From assembly GCA_947457465.1 (NCBI GenBank), contig CANGWB010000001.1:1-64000 (forward strand): a stretch of 64,000 bases of DNA. The letters run 5' to 3'. Below, piece after piece: positions 36,610 through 45,869 of the stretch (the stretch's first letter is position 1; each line of letters starts with the position of its first letter). The position numbers and the translations under genes were made by a program. The DNA is from Chitinophagaceae bacterium. Its GTDB lineage: Bacteria; Bacteroidota; Bacteroidia; Chitinophagales; Chitinophagaceae. A model generated the notes under the pieces. The model did not search any database and was not told where the DNA came from. It worked only from the letters and a program-made list of their open reading frames with translations.

Positions 36610-36650
36610 CTACTTTCTACTTTCTACTTTCTACCTTCTACTTTCTACTA
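36607..36650. repeat. Heptanucleotide tandem repeat (CTTTCTA)n
   Basis: About six tandem copies of CTTTCTA, with one CTTCTA-type and one CCTTCTA-type variant, between the PSP1 gene and the GH3 fusion. The array runs into the 3' end of the fusion gene, providing its last codons (Ser-Arg-Lys) and its TAG stop. Confidence 0.7.
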
Positions 36651-39577
36651 TCAGCCGCTTTCACAATCACATCTTGAATGCGACCGCGGATCGAAAGCGA
36701 CGATAACTTACCATTCTCGCGCGTGGGATGCACCCGATTGGATAGAAAAATATAAACCAATTCACGGGCCGGATCAACCCATACGCAAGTGCCGGTGAAT
36801 CCGGTATGACCGAATGTGGAAGGGGATGAAAGCCACGAAGGATACGGATCCTTGCGCGATTGATTATCACGCTCCGGTTTATCGAAACCCAAACCACGCC
36901 GACTTCCGTCCACCTGATAGCCGGTAAACAACCGAATGGTTTCCGCTTTTAAATAAAGTCGACCCTGATACATACCGCCTTGTAAGAGCATCTGATATAA
37001 GATGGCCAGATCATAGGCGTTGGAGAAGAGTCCCGCATGCCCGGAAATACCGCCGAACATGGAGGCTCCTTCATCATGTACATCGCCCCGTAATGTTTGT
37101 TGACGGAAATGTTTTTCCGTCTCTGTCGGCACGATGGTCTTCACCGGAAAGCGTTCCCTCGGGCGAAACCCGGCTGTATACATGCCGAGCGGACGATAAA
37201 AATGTCGCTGTACAAATTCATCTAGATTAAGACCACTCAGCTGCTCTACCACTTTTCCTAAAAAAATGAAATCATTATCACTGTACACATATTTTCCTTT
37301 GGTCCCCAACGGACTCTTCAATATGCGCTGCATCATGGTATCATTCCAATCATCCCGTAAATACAGATTCTCCGATACCCGAATGCTGAATCCGGACGCC
37401 TTACTCTTTCGATAATAAGCGGTCAGGGGTTCACCGGTAGACGGATCGATGGTTTCTTTATAAAAAGCGATGAACGGAACCAATCCACCCTGATGCAGCA
37501 ACACATCCCGTATTGTCAACGCCGCTTTATCCGTACCTCGTACAATGGGTAAATAGTCCTCCAGCCGACCATCCAGCTTCAATAACCCCTGATCATATAG
37601 CTTCATGATCGCAAGCGTCGTGGCAGAGATCTTGGTCACTGAAGCCAGATCAAAGAGATGATCCGGCTCAACAGGAACAGACCGATCTCCATCGACAAAG
37701 CCATATGCCTTATCCAGTATCACCTCTCCTTTATGAACGGCCATCACCACACAACCCGGGAAAGCGCCCTCTTTGATCCCCTCAGTTGCGATCGCATCCA
37801 CCTCTTTTAAACGGACCGCAGTGGCCTCCCAATCCCCGGATGCTGGCAACTCATGAATTCCGGCACCCACCGGAAAATCACAAACACGAACCGGCAACTT
37901 ACCGGTTGGTTGAACATAGCCTTTCAACATGTTCAATACTACCCGACGAAAAACAGAATCGTCCTGATGACATGCCATTAATTGGTCGGCCCCACAGAAA
38001 TAAGCATTGGCCAATACATTACCGAAAGTGAGTGTGATCGTCTTCGGACCATTCAGTTGCTTGGCAACAGAAAGAACCGACTTCGATAAACCAAACTGAT
38101 CCATCGGCTTGTTCGAAAAATTGTGCACGCCAAGTAGAACCAGATCATAATCGCCCGCCGCACGGAAGCGCCGGAGCAGTGAATCGGCCCGAAGACTGTC
38201 CGCTTTAGCTGAAATAAAATACGAATGAACAGAATCAACTCCGATCGAACGCACCAGATCATTGGGGGCATTCAATCCAATACCCACATAAGCAACCTTA
38301 CCATACTTAAGTGCTCTGCGCAATTGACGAATGCCGCGCGACTTGAACCAACCCGCTTTGTCATTCAGTAAAACGATGGAGCGCTCCGCTACTTCTGTGC
38401 AGATGGCATCCGTCTGCCGATTCAGATCGGCCAGCAGATTCGTGGTATCGATTACGGTGACACGATTCAATCCCAATCCATATTTGGCAGCTAATACTTT
38501 TTTAACTCGCCCATCCATATCCGATTGTGTGATACGTCCATCACGGATGGCCTGCTGCACCATGTTGATCGCTTCTTTCACATCGGCGGGCAGGCATAGC
38601 ATATCATTACCAGCCAAAATGGCTTCCACCGAGATCGTTCCACCCGGAAAATACTTGGCAACGCCTTTCATTTCCAATGCGTCGGTAAAACTGATGCCAT
38701 TGTATTTCATGTCGCGACGCAATAGATCGGTTACACTGTTGCGCGAGATCGATGTAGCCACATGTGCGGTTGTATCGATCGAAGGAATCGAAAGATGCGC
38801 ATTCATCACACTGCCCACACCGGCCTCAAACAAGGCTCTGAACGGTAATAGTTCCATTGAATCCAGCTCGGCACGGGACTTATTGATGACCGGCAGGTCA
38901 TAATGGGAATCGACATCCACATCGCCATGTCCGGGAAAATGTTTGGCACAAGCCATGATACCGGCATCCTGCATGCCTTTCATGTATGCCACCCCAAAAC
39001 GGGCTACTTTATACTTGTCTTCTCCGAACGAACGATAACCGATGACCGGATTGTTCGGATTGTTGTTGATGTCTACCACCGGCGCATAATTCACATGCAC
39101 GCCGATCCGCTTACATTGTTGTCCGACCGCCAATCCCATCCGATAAACCAATTGCTCATCCGACATGGCACCTAGGGTCAGTTGATAGGGAAACTTCTTT
39201 ACACTATCCAGTCGCATACCCAATCCCCACTCTCCATCGATCGTCACCATCAACGGTGTTTTAGCCAATTGTTGATACCGATTTGTCAGCACCGCCTGCC
39301 GAACCGGACCACCCTGAAAAAAACAAAGTGCGCCCACATTGAATTCCTGGATTTGCTTGACCACTTTTTCGACGTGATCGGGACCCAGATTGGAATGCGC
39401 ACGGATCACCATCAGTTGAGCGATCCGCTGATCGGGCGATAAACTGTTGAATACAGAATCCACCCATTGCTCCCGCGAAAGCCGACTCTGATAAGTCGTT
39501 TGGGCATTCAATACTGAGATACTGGAAGCCGACAGAACGACTCCGATAAATAATGCCAAGCAAATACGATAAGACAT
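36638..39577 (-). CDS. GH3 (NagZ-like) and serine beta-lactamase-like fusion protein
   Basis: A 979-residue exported protein (signal peptide to about residue 25). The N-terminal half is glycoside hydrolase family 3 with NagZ motifs: KHFPGHGDVDVDSH at 212-225 (the His/Asp acid pair of NagZ) and the nucleophile Asp299 in FTDALEMKG. NagZ removes N-acetylglucosamine from muropeptides. A linker with a GH3 C-terminal-like part follows. From about 590 there is a class C beta-lactamase-like domain with SVTK (646-649), YSDND and HTG motifs. Joint action on peptidoglycan is inferred. It is convergent with PSP1 and divergent from mutL. Confidence 0.9.
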   Translation of the reverse strand: MSYRICLALFIGVVLSASSISVLNAQTTYQSRLSREQWVDSVFNSLSPDQRIAQLMVIRAHSNLGPDHVEKVVKQIQEFNVGALCFFQGGPVRQAVLTNRYQQLAKTPLMVTIDGEWGLGMRLDSVKKFPYQLTLGAMSDEQLVYRMGLAVGQQCKRIGVHVNYAPVVDINNNPNNPVIGYRSFGEDKYKVARFGVAYMKGMQDAGIMACAKHFPGHGDVDVDSHYDLPVINKSRAELDSMELLPFRALFEAGVGSVMNAHLSIPSIDTTAHVATSISRNSVTDLLRRDMKYNGISFTDALEMKGVAKYFPGGTISVEAILAGNDMLCLPADVKEAINMVQQAIRDGRITQSDMDGRVKKVLAAKYGLGLNRVTVIDTTNLLADLNRQTDAICTEVAERSIVLLNDKAGWFKSRGIRQLRRALKYGKVAYVGIGLNAPNDLVRSIGVDSVHSYFISAKADSLRADSLLRRFRAAGDYDLVLLGVHNFSNKPMDQFGLSKSVLSVAKQLNGPKTITLTFGNVLANAYFCGADQLMACHQDDSVFRRVVLNMLKGYVQPTGKLPVRVCDFPVGAGIHELPASGDWEATAVRLKEVDAIATEGIKEGAFPGCVVMAVHKGEVILDKAYGFVDGDRSVPVEPDHLFDLASVTKISATTLAIMKLYDQGLLKLDGRLEDYLPIVRGTDKAALTIRDVLLHQGGLVPFIAFYKETIDPSTGEPLTAYYRKSKASGFSIRVSENLYLRDDWNDTMMQRILKSPLGTKGKYVYSDNDFIFLGKVVEQLSGLNLDEFVQRHFYRPLGMYTAGFRPRERFPVKTIVPTETEKHFRQQTLRGDVHDEGASMFGGISGHAGLFSNAYDLAILYQMLLQGGMYQGRLYLKAETIRLFTGYQVDGSRRGLGFDKPERDNQSRKDPYPSWLSSPSTFGHTGFTGTCVWVDPARELVYIFLSNRVHPTRENGKLSSLSIRGRIQDVIVKAADSRK

Positions 39578-39635
39578 GCAATAAAATTACCGGATTTGCA
39601 TAGAACACTGAATCGAAAAGCAGCCGTAAATAAGT

Positions 39636-39643
39636 TATTTTTG
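39636..39643 (+). promoter_or_regulatory. -7 promoter element of mutL
   Basis: TATTTTTG lies 18 bases before TTG 39662 and downstream of an in-frame ATG at 39596, which argues that the latter is not the start. Confidence 0.5.
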
Positions 39644-39661
39644 AACGCTAAAACCTGCTCG

Positions 39662-41470
39662 TTGTCCCACACCATTCACGTCCTGCCAGACCACATCGCC
39701 AATCAGATCGCCGCCGGCGAAGTGATTCAGCGTCCGGCCAGTGCCGTAAAGGAACTGTTGGAAAACGCAGTCGATGCCGATGCCACGGAGATCCACCTCA
39801 TCCTCAATGATGCCGGAAAAGCCCTGGTACAGGTAATCGACAACGGAAAAGGCATGAATCCGGACGATGCCCGGCGCTGTTTCGAACGACATGCCACTTC
39901 GAAGATCAAACAGATCGATGACCTGTTTCAGATCCGTACCATGGGATTTCGCGGCGAAGCACTCGCTTCCATCGCCGCGGTTGCACAGGTAGAGCTCAAG
40001 ACAAGAACAAACGACTCCGACGTCGGCACCCAACTCGAAGTATCGAACAGCCGGATCGAATCCGATATGCCGGTTGCCACACCGGTCGGCACCAGCATCG
40101 CCATGAAGAATCTTTTCTTCAATGTGCCAGCTCGACGGAATTTTCTGAAAAGCAACGCGGCTGAGATGCGGCATATCCTGGAGGAATTCAACCGCGTGGC
40201 ATTGGCCTTCCCGGAGATCCGATTCATGCTGACGGCCAATAACCAACAACTCTATCAACTTGAACCCGGCTCCCTCAAACAACGCATCATACAGCTGCTG
40301 GGCAATCCGTATCAGTCGAAACTGGTGAGTGTAGATGAGCAGACCGACTATCTCAACATCCGAGGATTTGTAGGTAAACCGGAGACCGCTAAAAAAACCC
40401 GTGGCGATCAATACTTCTTCGTCAACAACCGATTCATCAAGAGTGCTTACCTGCACCATGCAGTCATGAGCGCATATCAAGAATTGATCGGTTCCGATCA
40501 GTTCCCCTCCTATGTGCTATTCATCGACCTCGATCCGGCACAGATAGATGTGAATGTGCATCCTACTAAACAAGAGATCAAATTCGAGGACGAAAAAATC
40601 GTTTATGCCTTCGTCCAGGCTGCCATCCGACACGCGCTGGCTCAGTTCAGCATCACCCCTACGCTCGACTTCGATCTTGATTCCAGCATACAATCACTGT
40701 CGTCGATACAACAACCGTTCACAGAAGAAAGACGACAAGCTACAGCCGGTAGCAGCCTGTTCAGCGGATTCACGCAAAAAAATCAGGCGCACCTCATTGA
40801 ACGATCTTCCGGCTCAAAACCCTGGGCCGGATTGCCCATTCGGGAAGTACCCACGCCCAGCGAACAACAACCGTCACTGATCAATAGTCATGTCGACCTG
40901 GATGAGATCGAATTCACACAGCTGCTGAATACCTACATTATCTATCCCCTGAATAATGGGTATCGATTGATCCATCAACAACGAGCGCATGAACGTATCC
41001 GATTTGAAAAACTTCTGGAAGCGGATACGCAACAACCGATCGCATCACAACGGAGTATGTTTCCGGCTACGATCGAACTGAGTGGTGCCGACTCCGCCCT
41101 TTTCGAAGAATTACTTCCGGAACTTGTTGCCCTCGGATACCTGATCGAGCCGTTTGGAAAGAATACCTATGTCGTGCAGGGAACACCCGCAGATATGGAA
41201 AGCGGTGCGGAGCAACAAGTCATCGACCAATTGCTGGAACAGTACAAACACTTGGCACAGGAGTTGAAACTGCCACGGAAAGAATCACTGGTTCGTGCGT
41301 TGGCAAAACAACAAGCCATTCGGGGCGGACAAAAACTCACCGAGCGGGAAATGCGTGAACTCGTTTCCGACTTGCTTCAATGTCAACAAGGAAATGTGAG
41401 TCCCGATGGCCATCCGACCTATCTTGAATTCAGAGCCGACCAGTTGAATAAACTATTCGGATTTCAATAA
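39662..41470 (+). CDS. mutL: DNA mismatch repair protein MutL
   Basis: GHKL ATPase that links mismatch recognition to strand removal. With a TTG start at 39662 it has 602 residues beginning MSHTIHVLPDHIANQIAAGEV. ATP-binding motifs are ELLENAVDAD, VIDNGKGM and TMGFRGEALASIAAV. In the C-terminal domain the endonuclease motif DQHAxxE is seen as HQQRAHER near residue 440, so the first aspartate is replaced by His. The last domain keeps PRKESLVRALAKQQAIRGG and a final hydrophobic beta strand for clamp binding is not obvious. It converges with dacB with a seven-base overlap. Confidence 0.94.
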   Translation: MSHTIHVLPDHIANQIAAGEVIQRPASAVKELLENAVDADATEIHLILNDAGKALVQVIDNGKGMNPDDARRCFERHATSKIKQIDDLFQIRTMGFRGEALASIAAVAQVELKTRTNDSDVGTQLEVSNSRIESDMPVATPVGTSIAMKNLFFNVPARRNFLKSNAAEMRHILEEFNRVALAFPEIRFMLTANNQQLYQLEPGSLKQRIIQLLGNPYQSKLVSVDEQTDYLNIRGFVGKPETAKKTRGDQYFFVNNRFIKSAYLHHAVMSAYQELIGSDQFPSYVLFIDLDPAQIDVNVHPTKQEIKFEDEKIVYAFVQAAIRHALAQFSITPTLDFDLDSSIQSLSSIQQPFTEERRQATAGSSLFSGFTQKNQAHLIERSSGSKPWAGLPIREVPTPSEQQPSLINSHVDLDEIEFTQLLNTYIIYPLNNGYRLIHQQRAHERIRFEKLLEADTQQPIASQRSMFPATIELSGADSALFEELLPELVALGYLIEPFGKNTYVVQGTPADMESGAEQQVIDQLLEQYKHLAQELKLPRKESLVRALAKQQAIRGGQKLTEREMRELVSDLLQCQQGNVSPDGHPTYLEFRADQLNKLFGFQ

Positions 41471-42795
41471 TCCCCGCGCAACTTCAATAAAAACTGCTCC
41501 ACGCCTTTTCGAACGACGGTGGCCGAGGTGCGGTGATTATTCACCAATACAGAAAAAACCAGCCATTTTCCGGAACGGGTCTGAATAAAGCCACTCAGGG
41601 CAACAACGCCCGATAACGTACCCGTCTTGGCATAGATCTTATTACGGATATCGTTGTAATAACTCTTCAAAGTACCCACCCCGCCGGTTGGAAAAATACC
41701 CGCAATACGCTCCATTCCGAATTCCTTTTTCATCCGATCGAGGATGAAAACAAAATCATCGGGACTGAACAAATTATATCGACTCAAACCCGATCCATCC
41801 GTCCATCGCGGATCGTGCGGCATCTTGGAAAAATCATCGGCCTTTACCTTATCGATCAACTCGAGGTCATTCATTTTACCCAAACGTTTCTGACTCACCA
41901 TCAACAGCGTCTGGTCGGCCAGGTGATTGTCGCTGTCGTACATCAACACGCGTAACATGGAGTCCGTTGACATAGAGTAAACCGGTCGATAACCGGTGAA
42001 ATTCCGCTGAACGCCCCAGAAGAAATTATTCTCGTTTCGGTTCAGCGTGTCGCGCAGAAAAAGAAAATTAGTGAGCCCATTGTCGGTCTTGAATGGAACT
42101 TGCTGGGAAACGAACGCACTCTCGTTTTTCTTGAAATAAAAAAGGTTCTTGTCGAAGTGACGATCGATCTCAACCCGATCGCCTTTACTCAGTAACTGGA
42201 TCATCGGCTCAGAAAAATACGGCGGACGAGCTACTAGTTTAGGATGAACCACGAATGAATTACCGGCGCCTTTTTTAAAATGGACTAAATTTCCGAATAC
42301 CGGCATGGCCGCTCTTTCAGTAGAATAAGAATCCTGAAAGCCGTCCCAGGTCCACCCACTACCCAAAGGGGTAAACGCATCGTCGGCATTATACTGGACC
42401 CAGATCTTTTTATCGGTTGATCGCAGGTATTGAAAAAAACGTTGATCCGAGAATTGTGGATTCAAAAATGTCGGATCGCCGGCTGGCGCAATGAACAAGG
42501 AATCACCGCTCTCTCGTACGCGAAAACTCAACAGACTATCACCCAGGTATTTCATAGCCAGATAACAGGTCGGGACCTTAGTATTGCTGGCCGGTGTGAA
42601 AAAATGATCGGACTGGTATTGGTAAATAAATTTATCACTATCCGGATCGAAGAGACTGATGCCGACATGCGCATTGCGAATGCCGGGTGACTGTAAGAGA
42701 TACTGTTTTGCATAGGCATCGATAGATTGCCCCTGCAGTTGATGTATAAATAGACAACAAAGGGTGATCAGCGAGAACGAATGAGCGATTCTCAT
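41464..42795 (-). CDS. dacB: D-Ala-D-Ala carboxypeptidase/endopeptidase (PBP4 type)
   Basis: Periplasmic peptidase S13 that trims and cuts peptidoglycan cross-links. It has 443 residues with a signal peptide ending LQGQS. All three penicillin-binding motifs are visible: SNTK (SxxK) near residue 68 in TPASNTKVP, SDN in YDSDNHLADQ near residue 289, and KTG in YAKTGTLSGVVALSGF near 391. It is a class C-type low-mass PBP. It overlaps mutL at the 3' end. With the NagZ-like fusion on the other side of mutL it makes a peptidoglycan-related neighbourhood. Confidence 0.94.
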   Translation of the reverse strand: MRIAHSFSLITLCCLFIHQLQGQSIDAYAKQYLLQSPGIRNAHVGISLFDPDSDKFIYQYQSDHFFTPASNTKVPTCYLAMKYLGDSLLSFRVRESGDSLFIAPAGDPTFLNPQFSDQRFFQYLRSTDKKIWVQYNADDAFTPLGSGWTWDGFQDSYSTERAAMPVFGNLVHFKKGAGNSFVVHPKLVARPPYFSEPMIQLLSKGDRVEIDRHFDKNLFYFKKNESAFVSQQVPFKTDNGLTNFLFLRDTLNRNENNFFWGVQRNFTGYRPVYSMSTDSMLRVLMYDSDNHLADQTLLMVSQKRLGKMNDLELIDKVKADDFSKMPHDPRWTDGSGLSRYNLFSPDDFVFILDRMKKEFGMERIAGIFPTGGVGTLKSYYNDIRNKIYAKTGTLSGVVALSGFIQTRSGKWLVFSVLVNNHRTSATVVRKGVEQFLLKLRGDY

Positions 42796-42813
42796 AAAAT
42801 TGTATTGTGTGAT

Positions 42814-43950
42814 TTAGCCCCGCTCCTGCGCACGAAGCCAGCGTTCGGGGATCTCATTACTGCTGGCCAGCAGATAATCTTTATAGCTGCAGGCAATGAA
42901 TTGCTTATCGGGTAATTGCATCCACCAGCGACCGGTTTTCTTACTCTGTAGGAAGATGGTCTGCACTTCGGCGAATGCCATGATATACTCATTGAAGGCA
43001 TCCCGCTCATCCAAATGAGCTTCTCTTCGTCCACGACTTCTGCCATCAAGCACATACCAGATCATATGAGCCAGTTGTTCGGCACTGGCACCATTTCTGT
43101 CAGCGGCGGCCTCGTATCCGTATAAACCAATGGTGTTTACTGTCGGGCTCAGTCCAGCATACCGCATCAATACACAAGCCTCTTCTCCATTGAATCCGTT
43201 CGGACTGAGCGTGCTCGCCGGCGAAAAAGCCTGCGCCATCGACTGTATATCAAAACTGATCAAGTGACTGTTACGGATCACCGGCTCCATTTCATCAATA
43301 CTCTCTTTCACACTGCCCACCCGATAACAATCGAAACGCAGTTTATCGAGGGTCTCCAGCATACCCGGATGCACATAATAACTCTGAAAGCCGATGTGGT
43401 TATAATGGCGAATAAAATTGGGCGTAGCCGTCAGCATCTCCATTAGAAAATGCTCTGCCGGATTCACTGAATCGGTATACAGATCGATGCGCGCATCGAT
43501 ACCCGTAGCTTCAATGATCTTTCCTGCCATACCATAGGCCCTGTATTGTGCCAGGGTGAGATCCTGTGAACCACCCAGTATGATAACGGTTTTTCCCGCC
43601 TGTATCAACTCTTTCACAACGGTGCTCAGGGCTGCATAGGTATCATTGAGGCTATGCCCGATGCGTATGTTCCCGACATCTGCGAGTTCAATATCGGTAT
43701 GCCAATAAAATAATCGATAGAAATGTTTGCGAATGATATCGGGTGCATCCGTTGCGGTGTGTGCGAGATCGGTGCCTCTCATCTCTCCACAGCCCACCAA
43801 GACAACAGAGGCAAGGTCCATATCCGGAAACTCCGACTCATATGCTTCGATGACGTGACCGATCTGACCGTCTACATAGCCCTGATCTCCACTCAAGAAC
43901 GCCTTTGATATCGGCGATAAAAAATCGGCAATACGGAAACGATCTCCCAT
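42814..43950 (-). CDS. Arginase-fold (ureohydrolase) protein with altered metal site
   Basis: A 378-residue protein from ATG 43950, of the family often annotated as formimidoylglutamase in Bacteroidota. The ureohydrolase fold is recognisable, but the metal motifs are changed: GGDH becomes GGSQD (126-130), DAHxD becomes DARID (152-156), and SxDxDxxDP becomes SFDIQSMAQ (about 232-240). The binuclear manganese site of true arginases therefore looks lost. It may be a pseudoenzyme or use another chemistry (inference). It is divergent from pheS and downstream of no clear histidine-degradation gene. Confidence 0.8.
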   Translation of the reverse strand: MGDRFRIADFLSPISKAFLSGDQGYVDGQIGHVIEAYESEFPDMDLASVVLVGCGEMRGTDLAHTATDAPDIIRKHFYRLFYWHTDIELADVGNIRIGHSLNDTYAALSTVVKELIQAGKTVIILGGSQDLTLAQYRAYGMAGKIIEATGIDARIDLYTDSVNPAEHFLMEMLTATPNFIRHYNHIGFQSYYVHPGMLETLDKLRFDCYRVGSVKESIDEMEPVIRNSHLISFDIQSMAQAFSPASTLSPNGFNGEEACVLMRYAGLSPTVNTIGLYGYEAAADRNGASAEQLAHMIWYVLDGRSRGRREAHLDERDAFNEYIMAFAEVQTIFLQSKKTGRWWMQLPDKQFIACSYKDYLLASSNEIPERWLRAQERG

Positions 43951-43967
43951 GCCGACGAAGATAACAT

Positions 43968-43975
43968 TATCTTTG
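43968..43975 (+). promoter_or_regulatory. -7 promoter element of pheS
   Basis: TATCTTTG lies five bases before the pheS ATG at 43981. If used, the mRNA would start at or next to the initiation codon. Confidence 0.55.
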
Positions 43976-43980
43976 TCCGC

Positions 43981-45012
43981 ATGGAAGCCTTGCGTCAACA
44001 ACTCGCACAACTTCGTCAGGAGATCGACTCTTTTGCAGTGACCCAAGCGGCCGATGCCGAAGCGTTTCGCATCCGATTCCTGGGAACAAAAGGAGCCTTG
44101 AAGTCCGTGATGGGTGAAATGAAAAATGTTGCACCCGAACAGCGTAAAGAAGCCGGACAATTACTCAATGAATTCAAGGCCTACGCCGAATCCATTTACC
44201 AGCAGCACCTCGACAGAACCACTACCGCCTCAACAGATACAGGTTCCGGTATCGACCGCAGCTTACCCGGATCCACCCAACCCATCGGCTCCCGTCATCC
44301 CGTTACAAGAATGAAGAACGAGATCGTCGCCATCTTCCAGAAATTGGGATTTGCCGTTGCGGAAGGACCGGAGATCGAGGACGACTGGCACAATTTTGGA
44401 GCCCTTAACCTGCCCGAACATCATCCGGCCCGCGACATGCAGGATACTTTCTATGTGCAGCAAAACCCCGATTGGGTCTTGCGTACGCACACCAGCAGCG
44501 TGCAGATCCGTGAGATGGAAAAAGGAACATTACCCATCCGCATGCTGATGCCCGGCCGCGTATTCCGCAATGAAACCATCAGCGCCCGCAGCCATTGCTT
44601 TTTTCATCAGGTAGAAGGACTTTACATCGACGAACAAGTATCCTTTGCCGACCTCAAGCAAACACTTTATTTTTTTGTACAGGAGATGTATGGGAAAGAT
44701 GTGAAGGTTCGGTTCCGACCTTCTTATTTTCCATTTACTGAACCCAGCGCCGAAATGGACATCACTTGTTTCATTTGTGGTGGCGATGGTTGTCCAGTTT
44801 GTAAGAAAAGCGGATGGGTAGAGATTCTGGGCTGTGGCATGGTGCATCCGAATGTATTACGCAACTGCAACATCGATCCCGAAAAATATACGGGCTTTGC
44901 GTTCGGCATGGGCGTAGAGCGACCAGCCATGTTGAAATACGGTGTCAACGACCTGCGGCTATTCAGTGAAAATGATGTACGCTTTCTTCGACAATTTCCT
45001 GCGCTAACCTGA
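43981..45012 (+). CDS. pheS: Phenylalanine--tRNA ligase alpha subunit
   Basis: Charges tRNA-Phe as an alpha2beta2 enzyme. It has 343 residues: an N-terminal coiled-coil arm (about 1-90), motif 2 around RMLMPGRVFRNETISARSHCFFHQVEG and motif 3 GFAFGMGVERPAMLKYG near residue 308. A four-cysteine insert CFICGGDGCPVC near residue 260 is seen in other Bacteroidota PheS. The beta subunit pheT is not adjacent, which is common in this phylum. The next gene starts within the stop (TGATG). Confidence 0.97.
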   Translation: MEALRQQLAQLRQEIDSFAVTQAADAEAFRIRFLGTKGALKSVMGEMKNVAPEQRKEAGQLLNEFKAYAESIYQQHLDRTTTASTDTGSGIDRSLPGSTQPIGSRHPVTRMKNEIVAIFQKLGFAVAEGPEIEDDWHNFGALNLPEHHPARDMQDTFYVQQNPDWVLRTHTSSVQIREMEKGTLPIRMLMPGRVFRNETISARSHCFFHQVEGLYIDEQVSFADLKQTLYFFVQEMYGKDVKVRFRPSYFPFTEPSAEMDITCFICGGDGCPVCKKSGWVEILGCGMVHPNVLRNCNIDPEKYTGFAFGMGVERPAMLKYGVNDLRLFSENDVRFLRQFPALT

Positions 45013-45863
45013 TGATACCCTCAATCCATCGTGTCTGTGTTTGCGGTGCCGGCACCATGGGCGCCGGAATCGCACAAACCCTGGCTACCGCCGGTTATGC
45101 CACGCAGGTATATGATGTGCAGCCGACCGGACTCGAACGCGCATCCAATCAGATCCGTCAACAACTCGACTCCGCTGTCGCCAAAGGAAAATTGACAGCC
45201 GAAGCAGCAGATAAGATCTTTTCTCGGATCGACTTCACCGACGACCTTCAATCCTGCCTGGCCGATCTGTTCATTGAAGCCATCATTGAACGGATGGAAG
45301 ACAAGGTGGCCCTGTTCAATCAATTGGCCGAACTCAATCACAGCGAATGCATCTTTGCTTCTAATACCTCTTCTCTATCGATCACCGCGCTATCGAAGCA
45401 GATACAGCACCCCGAACGAGTGATCGGTCTGCATTTCTTCAACCCCGCGCACCTGATGAAGCTGGTGGAAGTGATCAGCACCACAGATACAGACCCCACT
45501 ATAGCTGATACCGCTTGGGCTTTCATTGAATCGATCGGAAAAGTGCCGGTGCGTTGCCTGGATACACCCGGATTCATTGTGAATCGTGTGGCTCGACCCT
45601 ATTATATACAAGCCATGCGTCTGGTGGAAAACGGAAACGCAAGCACAGAAATGATCGACCGCATCATGGAATCCGCCGGATTCAAGCTGGGGCCGTTCAA
45701 ACTCACCGATCTGATCGGACAAGATGTGAACCTAGCCGTAAGCAGGTCTGTGTATGAACAACTCGGTCAACCCGAACGGCTCAGGCCTTCACCTTTGCAA
45801 GAGCAATTGGTAGAACAAGGCAAGCTGGGAAGAAAATCAGGAGAAGGATTTTATCGTTATTGA
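45012..45863 (+). CDS. 3-hydroxyacyl-CoA dehydrogenase
   Basis: NAD-dependent oxidation or reduction of 3-hydroxyacyl-CoA in fatty acid or butanoyl-CoA metabolism. It has 283 residues: Rossmann loop GAGTMGAGIA near residue 13, NTSSLSITAL, the catalytic His in GLHFFNPAHLMKLVEV near residue 138, and the C-terminal domain with GFIVNRVARPYYIQAM. It resembles Hbd/PaaH short forms without an enoyl-CoA hydratase domain. It overlaps pheS by one base and precedes an epimerase gene by six bases. Confidence 0.93.
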   Translation: MIPSIHRVCVCGAGTMGAGIAQTLATAGYATQVYDVQPTGLERASNQIRQQLDSAVAKGKLTAEAADKIFSRIDFTDDLQSCLADLFIEAIIERMEDKVALFNQLAELNHSECIFASNTSSLSITALSKQIQHPERVIGLHFFNPAHLMKLVEVISTTDTDPTIADTAWAFIESIGKVPVRCLDTPGFIVNRVARPYYIQAMRLVENGNASTEMIDRIMESAGFKLGPFKLTDLIGQDVNLAVSRSVYEQLGQPERLRPSPLQEQLVEQGKLGRKSGEGFYRY

Positions 45864-45869
45864 ATCGAC

